Below, piece after piece: positions 1-5,791 of a stretch of DNA of 5,791 bases. This stretch comes from an uncultured Bacteroidia bacterium (lineage in GTDB: Bacteria; Bacteroidota; Bacteroidia; Bacteroidales; UBA932). The stretch covers positions 1 to 5,791 of the forward strand of contig CADBUS010000115.1 in assembly GCA_902797895.1 (NCBI GenBank), in the 5' to 3' direction. Below the pieces are notes generated by a model. It saw only the letters and a program-made list of their open reading frames with translations, had not been told where the DNA came from and ran no database searches. Every line of letters starts with the position of its first letter. Position 1 is the stretch's first letter. Made by a program: the position numbers and the translations under genes.

Positions 1-1320
1 ATGAATCAAAAAACACAGACATTCAAGGGCTTTTGGAGGGCCTTTGCTTTGCCGCTTGTTAGCTGCTCTGCCAAGTGCAACACACAATGCAGCAATGCAA
101 GCGCACAACGCAGTAGCGTGCAGCGTAGCAGCGCATTGCGCGGCAGCGCAACAGCCACTCTCCTAATTGCCTTTGCACTGAGCTTTGTGGTTGGGGGTTG
201 CGGCAAAAACGGCCGCCCTGATAAGGTAAAAGGTGATGGCATCTCCTTTACTGCCAATACTCTCAAGCAGAGCAATGGTGCTACCAAAACCATTTACGGC
301 CCTCGCCCGAGCGGTGGTGGCACTCAGCCTATTTATTGGGTAGATGGCGATAATATTCTTCTTACCTGTGCAGAAGCTGATGCCACCTACGGCACCTATG
401 CCGAGTATGTGGTGGCAACAACTTCAGATAAAACTAAAGCCCTTATTAGTCCCAAGAGCAACGGCAAGAGCCTTCGTTGGAAAGATGCAACTACTACCCA
501 TAATATCCTCGGCCTCTATCCGGCTCCCCCACAAAACAGCCCTGTTCCGAATCTTATGAATTTAAGCGGCACTGCCGTAGTTACAATGCCATCTACTCAG
601 ACTCTAACCAAGGCAGATGGTTTTGATAGCGCCACCGATAAGGTATTAAACCCTAATATGGATTACGCTTACCTTTGGAGTGGAGTTTCCACCAAAAAGA
701 CTAACTCTGTTGGAATGACCTTTAAGCCGGGCTTTACTGCTTTTGAGTTTACTGTTGGTAATGCCAAAGATGATGCCATTACTTTCAACAGCTTTACTCT
801 ATCCTCTACCAGTTGCGCTTTGGCCGGCGATTTTTCCATTGCGATAACCGCAGCCAATCCATCAACCGGCTCTACAGCCACCTACACCGTTCCGGCATTT
901 GCAGATGGAACCAACAATGCGGTAACGGTAAATCTTGCCAATACCGTCATAACCAAAACTCAGACACTCACCTTTACTGTGTTTGCTCTGCCGGCCAGTA
1001 GATTAAGCGGTAAAACCAATATTCTTACAGACCTTAAAATATCCTTTGATATAACTGTTGGCGGGCAAAGCAGAACTCGTTCTCTGCTGCTCAAATACAA
1101 AGCAGATTACAGCGATGCTTCTAAGGCAGGGAAACCTATTGAAATAACCGGTACAAGTAAGGCATATATAACTTTTACATTGCCCGACTTCAAGAATATA
1201 ACTCTTACCATCTTTGAGATAAAGGATATAGATGATATTCCTACCGTTATCAACTTTGGCGAGCTCAATTTGGATGTTGAACAAATAGACGAAACCCACG
1301 ATGGCTGGCTTCTTATGTAA
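1..1320 (+). CDS. Fimbrillin-like (Mfa1/FimA-type) lipoprotein, probable accessory pilin
   Basis: Probable outer-membrane-anchored pilus subunit of the Bacteroidales fimbrillin class, in which lipidated precursors are exported, cleaved by a protease and polymerised by donor-strand exchange. Seen: a hydrophobic segment (about residues 53-66) ends in the lipobox V-G-G-C with Cys67 as the likely lipidated residue. The family's recurrent pattern follows: W-V-D-G-D-x-I at 113-119, S-L-R-W at 157-160 before a Y-P motif at 173-174, and an FKPGFTAFEF strand at 241-250 where many relatives have a 'FxHxxAxxxF' type sequence. The 439-residue length is ordinary for the family. The start is uncertain: ATG at 1 puts 66 residues before Cys67, unusually long for a lipoprotein signal, and residues 34-53 are degenerate pentapeptide repeats. 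GTG at 118 or TTG at 136 would give normal 27- or 21-residue signals, but ATG 1 is the only ATG before the lipobox. The next gene follows after 37 bases, suggesting an operon. The family call is firm; the subunit role is inferred. Confidence 0.8.
   Translation: MNQKTQTFKGFWRAFALPLVSCSAKCNTQCSNASAQRSSVQRSSALRGSATATLLIAFALSFVVGGCGKNGRPDKVKGDGISFTANTLKQSNGATKTIYGPRPSGGGTQPIYWVDGDNILLTCAEADATYGTYAEYVVATTSDKTKALISPKSNGKSLRWKDATTTHNILGLYPAPPQNSPVPNLMNLSGTAVVTMPSTQTLTKADGFDSATDKVLNPNMDYAYLWSGVSTKKTNSVGMTFKPGFTAFEFTVGNAKDDAITFNSFTLSSTSCALAGDFSIAITAANPSTGSTATYTVPAFADGTNNAVTVNLANTVITKTQTLTFTVFALPASRLSGKTNILTDLKISFDITVGGQSRTRSLLLKYKADYSDASKAGKPIEITGTSKAYITFTLPDFKNITLTIFEIKDIDDIPTVINFGELNLDVEQIDETHDGWLLM
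100..159 (+). repeat. Four degenerate 15-base tandem repeats in the 5' end of the first gene
   Basis: Four consecutive 15-base units start at 100, 115, 130 and 145, each beginning AGCG. They encode the pentapeptides SAQRS, SVQRS, SALRG and SATAT (residues 34-53), directly before the hydrophobic signal segment. Because 15 is a multiple of three, gain or loss of a unit would keep the reading frame. The last unit has drifted most. A perfect hairpin-forming sequence (TTGCGC, loop GGCA, GCGCAA) spans 136-151 inside the array. Confidence 0.6.
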
Positions 1321-1357
1321 CTGACATAACAGATATAAATATAGAAAAAAAAGAGAT
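1321..1357 (+). promoter_or_regulatory. Short intergenic leader with an A-rich ribosome-loading region
   Basis: This 37-base gap separates the two lipoprotein genes. It contains a second in-frame stop (TAA at 1327) after the first gene, then an AT-rich stretch with a run of eight A residues about ten bases before the ATG at 1358. No terminator hairpin and no TAnnTTTG promoter is visible, so the two genes are probably co-transcribed. A-rich leaders without a strong Shine-Dalgarno sequence are usual in Bacteroidota. Confidence 0.5.
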
Positions 1358-4300
1358 ATGAAACAGATAAAATTAAGTAGATTTAAGTTTGCTCTTGCTT
1401 TTTTGATTGGCAGCAGCCTCCTTTTGGGCTCTCTAAATTCCTGTACTCGCGAGGATTTAAATAGCCCTGCTCAATCGAATGGTGGCGGCAAGAGCGCCAC
1501 AATGACCTTTAGCGCCACAACAGCCTCTTCGGCCACCAAGAGCGGAGAAGCTGAAGAGAATTTTAATACAACAACAGTATCTTACCTTACTTCTGAGCAG
1601 ATAGGCGAGATTGACGGAATGCCTCTTTATTTGAACTCTGAGAGAACTCTCTGGGAGGATAAGGTTATTGCAGATACTCACCATATTTCCTCTAAAACAC
1701 TTTCTTATACATCAGCCGATGAGCTTAAAACTAAAGGATTGGGTTTCATTGTCTATCAGCAGGAGAGTAGTGCTGAGAATACCCCTTTTGCCCAGTGGAC
1801 CCTTTGGCCCAATCCGGCTCCTGCAGCGGCTATCAAGGCCACATACAATACCAGTATGATTCGTTGGATTCCGGAGAGCGATATCAATTGGCCTAATATG
1901 GGCAAGTACGTTCGTTTTATAGCCTATGCTCCATACGATGCAACAATCAATTCCAACTTTACTTTTGCAGCCGGCAATGAGCCTAAGATTGAAAATTTTG
2001 AGTTAAATACCGCCAATGCAGACCAAGTAGATTTGCTTTATGCAAATTCCGTTGTTGCGGACGCAGTCCCTACCATACTCAACGGCAGTCCAATTCCTTA
2101 TAAACTTACCTTTAAGCATGCATTGGCAGCAATCCGCTTTAAGGTAGTGAAGCGCACTCCTGCCATAGAGATTACCAAAATAAAGATAAGCGGTGTTTAT
2201 GACAAGGGTACCTTCAATATGGCTACCGAAACTTGGGAGCCATCAACCCTCTCCAACACCGGCAAGAGCTACGAGCTTACCAATGCTCAGATTGGAACTC
2301 TTGAGGATAGGGGCGATGCCAACTATCTCTACTTCAAGGATGATCTTACCTTTATGATGATTCCTGCTCTGCCTAACAGTGGTGCTCAAATTGAGCTTAC
2401 CTTAAATGTTGGCGGCTCGTCCAAAACCATTACAACAGATATCTCATCTCACGATTGGGCTAAGGGTTACGCATTTACCTATGTAATAGATAATGTTATA
2501 AATGAGGACCTCAACTGTACCTATACATTTTCTGCTACAACTCCTAATTTCTATTATAACGCTCATCAAAGTGGTTTTAGAGTAACAAGTTATAAAACAA
2601 ATAATAGCGATCCTTCAGATATTCAACCTGTTGGCTGGATTGTAGATGGCTACTATACAACAGAGGAAGGTGCCTTGAATAAAGTTTTTGATAAAAAGAT
2701 TCGCAACGGTATCGCCGGCACTTTTATCAGCTCTTTAACTCCTGAAAAAAGCAATGGTTCTACTCTAACATATGGTGAGCTCGTGCAAACTGCACAAGTG
2801 CCAGCCATTGCGTCGAATAACATAAGAACTGGAACTGCAAAAAATGCAATAATAGCATCTGCTACACCTGTTGGTACAACAACTCCATATAATCTTGCAG
2901 GTTGGGAGATAGATGGTAGTGGCAATTTTGTAAACAATAATGCAGCCACAACCACCATTAGAAACACCGCCAATACCTACATTATCAACGGCCCGGGCTA
3001 TTACCGCTTTCCGCTTGTAATGGGCAACGGAATAAAGAACGGAAGTGCGAATCCTCAAGCTTACAATAAGAGTGGTTTTACAAATTATCTTGGCCAGACA
3101 ATAACCACTCCTTACCTTACCGGCACAGGCGATCAGCAGCCTTTTGCCGCCTATATGGAATGGGAAACTGTTAACGGAATGATATCTATTGTGAATGAGC
3201 AAAGTCTAAATGGTCGTATAGCTTCCAGAGAAGATAAATATTTGGATAATACCGGTAATCCTCTAGCAGCTAATATAACCAATGGAATCAGTAGAATAGG
3301 GAGTGTTTATTGGGTGAACTTTTATGTTCCCACTGCCACCCAACAGGGATTAGCCCATATTGCTGTAATAAACAGAGCCGGTGAAGTTATGTGGAGTTGG
3401 TTGATTTGGCTTACCGATTATCAGCTCGGTGTGGGCGATCAAACCACTTACGCTCTTGAGCAGGCTCGCAATGGAAGTAGTGGCCGCCTTACAGTACGCT
3501 TAATGCCTCGTAACCTCGGTTATGTTGACAATTCATATATAAGATACTATCCTGCAGCCGAAACCTTTTATCTTCGTTTACTTCAGAACGAAACAGGCCG
3601 TGTGTTGGTTATTCCATTTGCCAGAGGAGAGAAGTTTGAAGTGCTTTATACAGGCTATAATACAGCTTATCAGTGGGGGCGTTATACTCCACTCGCAAAT
3701 AGTAATGGATATTGCAATCCTCCCGATAACAGACCTTTTACTACCTGGGGTAGTCCTAATTTGGATGATATGAGAAACGACACCGGTTTTGATATAGCTA
3801 CTACTATCAAAAACCCTTCAGCATTTATGAACAATGTAAGCCGTTTATGGAACAATACTACTATGACTAACGAAACAATTAGATGTCTTTGGAACGCAGG
3901 GGCAACTGACTTTCTTGGAAATATGGATTTTCGAGATTCTAAGGTAATAAAAACCATTTATGATCCTTGCCCTGTTGGTTATACAGTTCCACGCGCCAAT
4001 GCCTTTACCGCCTTTATTATGGGTGAAGGTTATCCTAATGGTCTTTATGAATATTATGGCGGAAAGAGCTCTTTACAGCCTGATGAAGATAAAATTAATA
4101 AAGTGCAAAAAGAGAATTATTTGAATCCGGAACTTTATTGGTATGGTTGGAGCCTCTATGGTAATTGGCGCAATTCCAATTCAGAAACTCCAAGCGGTGA
4201 TGTGATTTTCTTCCCTTACACTGGGTATCATACGCCAGGTGCATACTATAGTCTCTACTATAATTATAATATAGCTTCAACCTTCTACTGGACAGCAGGA

Positions 4301-4432
4301 TGTGTAAGTAGCGGGCAGGCGGCCTCAATGCAATTATATAGTTTTGACAACACCGACCAATACACTGTTAATCCAAGAAAAAGCTCGACTTTTTTGGGGG
4401 GGTATTCTATCCGTCCGCAGAGAGAGGAGTAA
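1358..4432 (+). CDS. Large modular lipoprotein: fimbrillin-like domain plus C-terminal FISUMP-like domain, probable pilus tip adhesin
   Basis: Predicted surface lipoprotein of 1024 residues. Seen: a positively charged N-terminus, a hydrophobic stretch (11-26) and the lipobox L-N-S-C with Cys29. An Mfa-like fimbrillin domain covers about 45-380, with FIAYAPY at 187-193, QVDLLYA at 223-229, LTFKHALAAIRF at 250-261 and a closing GYAFTYVI at 370-377. A middle region (about 385-700) carries TANTYIINGPG (537-547), followed by FPLVMGNGIKNG and the Trp-rich WSWLIWLTDY (679-688); this pattern recurs in large Bacteroidales surface proteins. The C-terminal part (about 709-1024) has PRNLGYVD (717-724), DPCPVGYTVP (869-878), FYWTAGC (976-982) and a terminal GGYSIRP (1014-1020), the hallmarks of FISUMP domains. 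A fimbrillin domain joined to a large binding module suggests a pilus tip or adhesin subunit; the ligand is unknown. It probably shares an operon with the preceding gene. It ends in tandem TAA codons, with a terminator 42 bases on. Residues 914-978 are strikingly Tyr-rich. Domain calls rest on motif recognition, not a profile search. Confidence 0.83.
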   Translation: MKQIKLSRFKFALAFLIGSSLLLGSLNSCTREDLNSPAQSNGGGKSATMTFSATTASSATKSGEAEENFNTTTVSYLTSEQIGEIDGMPLYLNSERTLWEDKVIADTHHISSKTLSYTSADELKTKGLGFIVYQQESSAENTPFAQWTLWPNPAPAAAIKATYNTSMIRWIPESDINWPNMGKYVRFIAYAPYDATINSNFTFAAGNEPKIENFELNTANADQVDLLYANSVVADAVPTILNGSPIPYKLTFKHALAAIRFKVVKRTPAIEITKIKISGVYDKGTFNMATETWEPSTLSNTGKSYELTNAQIGTLEDRGDANYLYFKDDLTFMMIPALPNSGAQIELTLNVGGSSKTITTDISSHDWAKGYAFTYVIDNVINEDLNCTYTFSATTPNFYYNAHQSGFRVTSYKTNNSDPSDIQPVGWIVDGYYTTEEGALNKVFDKKIRNGIAGTFISSLTPEKSNGSTLTYGELVQTAQVPAIASNNIRTGTAKNAIIASATPVGTTTPYNLAGWEIDGSGNFVNNNAATTTIRNTANTYIINGPGYYRFPLVMGNGIKNGSANPQAYNKSGFTNYLGQTITTPYLTGTGDQQPFAAYMEWETVNGMISIVNEQSLNGRIASREDKYLDNTGNPLAANITNGISRIGSVYWVNFYVPTATQQGLAHIAVINRAGEVMWSWLIWLTDYQLGVGDQTTYALEQARNGSSGRLTVRLMPRNLGYVDNSYIRYYPAAETFYLRLLQNETGRVLVIPFARGEKFEVLYTGYNTAYQWGRYTPLANSNGYCNPPDNRPFTTWGSPNLDDMRNDTGFDIATTIKNPSAFMNNVSRLWNNTTMTNETIRCLWNAGATDFLGNMDFRDSKVIKTIYDPCPVGYTVPRANAFTAFIMGEGYPNGLYEYYGGKSSLQPDEDKINKVQKENYLNPELYWYGWSLYGNWRNSNSETPSGDVIFFPYTGYHTPGAYYSLYYNYNIASTFYWTAGCVSSGQAASMQLYSFDNTDQYTVNPRKSSTFLGGYSIRPQREE

Positions 4433-4474
4433 TAAAGTACTTATTTCAAGATAGTTTAGATTCTTTTCTATTTT

Positions 4475-4508
4475 GAGGGCATCGGGCAAAGCTCGGTGCT
4501 CTCTTTTA
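4475..4508 (+). terminator. Rho-independent terminator of the lipoprotein operon
   Basis: A 12-base-pair stem pairs 4475-4486 (GAGGGCATCGGG) with 4492-4503 (CTCGGTGCTCTC) around the five-base loop CAAAG. Every position pairs, three of them as G-U wobbles, and a TTTTATT tract follows directly. It lies 42 bases after the stop codon of the large lipoprotein gene, so it most likely ends that transcript and insulates the downstream gene. The G-U pairs make it weaker on the opposite strand, and no T-tract is present in that orientation at the matching place except TAGAAAAG-type sequence further left. Confidence 0.85.
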
Positions 4509-4516
4509 TTGCCCAA

Positions 4517-4531
4517 GGGTAAATTTTACCC
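4517..4531. repeat. Perfect 15-base palindrome (possible operator)
   Basis: GGGTAAATTTTACCC is a perfect inverted repeat with 7-base arms around a central T. It sits just after the terminator T-tract. The short centre makes it look more like a binding site for a dimeric protein than an RNA hairpin, but no function is shown. It is paired with a second palindrome centred 23 bases downstream. Confidence 0.55.
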
Positions 4532-4538
4532 ATAATCT

Positions 4539-4555
4539 GCACAAATTGTTTGTGC
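4539..4555. repeat. Perfect 17-base palindrome (possible operator)
   Basis: GCACAAATTGTTTGTGC is a perfect inverted repeat with 7-base arms around TTG. Its centre (4547) lies 23 bases from that of the preceding palindrome (4524), close to two turns of B-DNA, so both would face the same side of the helix. It is about 130 bases upstream of the predicted rhuM promoter. No T-tract follows, so it is not a simple terminator. Confidence 0.55.
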
Positions 4556-4683
4556 GAATCTTAAAAAGTGTAAAATATGCATAGAATGACAGGTAGTTAT
4601 TTGATGAGTACTTAATTGATAATTAGCTTATAAAGAGTATGTAAGCAGAGTAGTAAAAATAAAGAATAAATATACTCCTTGGC

Positions 4684-4714
4684 ATTGTCATTTGTGATTA
4701 AGATAGTAGATTTG
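4684..4714 (+). promoter_or_regulatory. Bacteroidota-type promoter for the rhuM-family gene
   Basis: TAGATTTG at 4707-4714 matches the Bacteroidota -7 consensus TAnnTTTG exactly. ATTG at 4684-4687 stands 19 bases upstream, matching the usual 19-21 base spacing and three of the four bases of the -33 consensus TTTG. Transcription would begin near 4720, leaving a leader of only about a dozen bases before the ATG at 4734. This indicates that the gene is transcribed independently of the lipoprotein operon. Confidence 0.65.
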
Positions 4715-4733
4715 CAATGAAAATGCTGTTACT

Positions 4734-5762
4734 ATGAGTGAGATAAAATTAAGCCAAGAGTTTGTATTCTACAACTCGGAAGATGGCACAATCAAGACAC
4801 AGGTTATCATAGATAAGGATAACGAGACTATTTGGGCAACACAAAAGGAGATAGCGCATCTTTTTGAAGTTGGTATTCCTGCAATAAGTAAACACATAAA
4901 AAATATCTACGAAGAGGGAGAATTAGAAGAGTCTACGACAATTTCCAAAATGGAAACAGTCGTACAGAGGGGCTTCAGAGGCCAAATTTCCGAAGAAGTG
5001 ATTTATTATAATCTTGATATGATTATAGCTGTGGGTTATAGGGTATCTACTGTGAAAGCGACTCAATTTCGCATTTGGGCTACAAGAGTACTTAAAGAGT
5101 ATATGATTAAGGGTTTTGCACTTGATGAAGAGCGCTTGAAAAAGGGCGGCAATATCTTTGGCAAGGAGTATTTTGATGAATTGTTGGAGAGAGTGCAGGA
5201 GATACGGGCATCCGAAAGGTTGTTTTATCAAAAACTCACAGATATACTTATGCTGAGCGAGGATTATAACAAAAATTCAAAAGAAGTGCGGGATGTATTT
5301 GCTTTTTTGCAGAACAAACTTGAATTTGCAGTTATAGGCAACACTGCGGCAGAGATAATTGTAAAGAGAGTAAATGCTAATCTTCCTAATTGTGGTTTAT
5401 TATCGTGGAAAGATAGAACTAAAGGGGGAAAAATTCAATATTCAGATACAATTATAGCAAAGAACTATATGAATTACGAGGAGTTGAAAGAACTAACTAC
5501 ATTGGTAAACCTTTGTCTGGATAGTGCGGAGATAAAATTAAGGCGGCAAGAGCGCATTAAAATGAAAGACTGGATAGATATGTTCAATGCTCAACTTCGT
5601 TTGCACGGGTATGAAGTACTTACAGGGAAGGGGAGCGCATCAACAGAAAACGCCAAGGCTGTTGCTAAAAGAGAATGGGAAAAATTCAGGCCGATTCAAG
5701 ATGCGCACTTTAAATCTGATTTTGATAAACTTGTAGAAAATACTTTAAAGAAAAAAGACTAA
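4734..5762 (+). CDS. rhuM: RhuM-family (virulence RhuM) protein
   Basis: Complete 342-residue member of the RhuM family, named from a Salmonella pathogenicity-island-3 gene and widespread in Bacteroidota. Its biochemical activity is not established. Seen: an N-terminal strand region (9-27), then IWATQKEIAHLFEVG (33-47) and AISKHIKNIYEEGEL (50-64), which look like a winged-helix or helix-turn-helix DNA-binding unit. DMIIAVGYRV (95-104) and FRIWATRVLKEYMIKGF (112-128) form the family's most conserved block and resemble phage Bro-N/antirepressor-type segments. A helical, charge-rich C-terminal half follows (about 130-342). The length is that usual for the family, with no frameshift or truncation. 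ATG 4734 is the first in-frame ATG after an upstream TAG at 4707 and follows a good promoter. The gene appears more AT-rich than the first half of the adhesin gene. Known relatives often lie inside type I restriction-modification loci or genomic islands; no such gene is visible here. The symbol is a family label, not proof of orthology. Confidence 0.9.
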   Translation: MSEIKLSQEFVFYNSEDGTIKTQVIIDKDNETIWATQKEIAHLFEVGIPAISKHIKNIYEEGELEESTTISKMETVVQRGFRGQISEEVIYYNLDMIIAVGYRVSTVKATQFRIWATRVLKEYMIKGFALDEERLKKGGNIFGKEYFDELLERVQEIRASERLFYQKLTDILMLSEDYNKNSKEVRDVFAFLQNKLEFAVIGNTAAEIIVKRVNANLPNCGLLSWKDRTKGGKIQYSDTIIAKNYMNYEELKELTTLVNLCLDSAEIKLRRQERIKMKDWIDMFNAQLRLHGYEVLTGKGSASTENAKAVAKREWEKFRPIQDAHFKSDFDKLVENTLKKKD

Positions 5763-5791
5763 AATAGATTCTTCGCTTCGCCCTTCGGCAA
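5763..5791. other. Non-coding tail with CTTCG repeats, cut by the window edge
   Basis: After the rhuM stop codon the last 29 bases contain GATTCTTCGCTTCGCCCTTC, with three closely spaced TTCGC/TTCGG words. The sequence could be the left arm of a terminator or the edge of a dispersed intergenic repeat, but its partner lies outside the window, so neither can be confirmed. Confidence 0.3.

Larger units (their letters stand above)
4433..4733. other. Gene-free intergenic region between the lipoprotein operon and rhuM
   Basis: This 301-base stretch contains no convincing coding sequence on either strand. In order it holds the tail after the tandem stop codons, the terminator, two palindromes, an AT-rich segment (about 4556-4680) and the rhuM promoter. 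The AT-rich segment includes a small inverted repeat (TAATT-GAT-AATTA, 4613-4625) and a possible 7-bp imperfect hairpin at 4626-4646. A TTTG at 4600 followed after 20 bases by TAGCTTAT at 4624 resembles a weak Bacteroidota promoter, but mismatches the -7 consensus at two positions. Confidence 0.7.

Noticed and set aside
64..90. C-x3-C-x3-C pattern (Cys22, Cys26, Cys30) in the first gene, reminiscent of a metal or Fe-S motif
   Set aside because: It lies ahead of the lipoprotein signal in low-complexity sequence that would be removed on processing, and the spacing does not match the radical-SAM CX3CX2C pattern.
1003..1299. Minus-strand open frame of 98 codons inside the first lipoprotein gene
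   Set aside because: It is antisense to the conserved fimbrillin frame, shows no recognisable motif and has no leader or promoter of its own.
2653..3202. Two overlapping minus-strand open frames of 106 and 145 codons inside the adhesin gene
   Set aside because: They are antisense to a well-supported coding region with conserved motifs, have no promoter or family resemblance, and overlap one another in different frames.
4334..4516. Minus-strand open frame of 60 codons spanning the adhesin 3' end and the terminator
   Set aside because: It overlaps both the coding end and the terminator hairpin, has no recognisable motif and no promoter.
4433..4733. Template repeat of a diversity-generating retroelement next to the adhesin
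   Set aside because: No sequence similar to the adhesin 3' end could be seen in the intergenic region, and no reverse transcriptase is present in the window.
1..5791. CRISPR array, tRNA or rRNA gene, or transposase
   Set aside because: No regularly spaced identical repeats, no tRNA-like cloverleaf, no rRNA sequence and no transposase-like protein were recognised.

Overview
The window reads as a piece of a Bacteroidales (phylum Bacteroidota) chromosome; the genus cannot be fixed from the sequence. Three things point there: two lipoproteins of the fimbrillin (FimA/Mfa1-like) class, which is essentially confined to this group; a promoter of the Bacteroidota type (TAnnTTTG) rather than a sigma-70 -35/-10 pair; and A-rich rather than Shine-Dalgarno leaders.

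Positions 1-4432 hold two plus-strand lipoprotein genes, 37 bases apart and probably one transcription unit. The first (1-1320) is a fimbrillin-like lipoprotein with an odd, repeat-built N-terminal extension ahead of its signal peptide. The second (1358-4432, 1024 residues) is modular: a lipoprotein signal, an Mfa-like fimbrillin domain, a middle region found in large Bacteroidales surface proteins, and a C-terminal domain resembling the Fibrobacter succinogenes major paralogous (FISUMP) domain, with a tyrosine-rich stretch. The best interpretation is part of a pilus locus, with the first gene as an accessory or anchor-type pilin and the second as a large tip-adhesin-like subunit. The remaining pilus genes would lie upstream, outside the window.

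Positions 4433-4733 contain no gene. They hold a strong intrinsic terminator, two perfect short palindromes whose centres lie about two helical turns apart, an AT-rich stretch, and a recognisable promoter.

Positions 4734-5762 encode a complete RhuM-family protein under its own promoter. Its biochemical role is not established; relatives occur in pathogenicity islands and beside type I restriction-modification genes. Nothing in the window ties it to the pilus genes. The last 29 bases are non-coding and begin with a CTTCG-rich sequence that is cut by the window edge.

The most interesting points are the modular adhesin with a base-composition step at its domain junction, its Tyr/Ser/Asn-rich C-terminal surface (a speculative candidate for a diversified binding face), a T6G7 homopolymer run just before its C-terminal motif, the 15-base repeats in the first gene, and the paired palindromes before rhuM.
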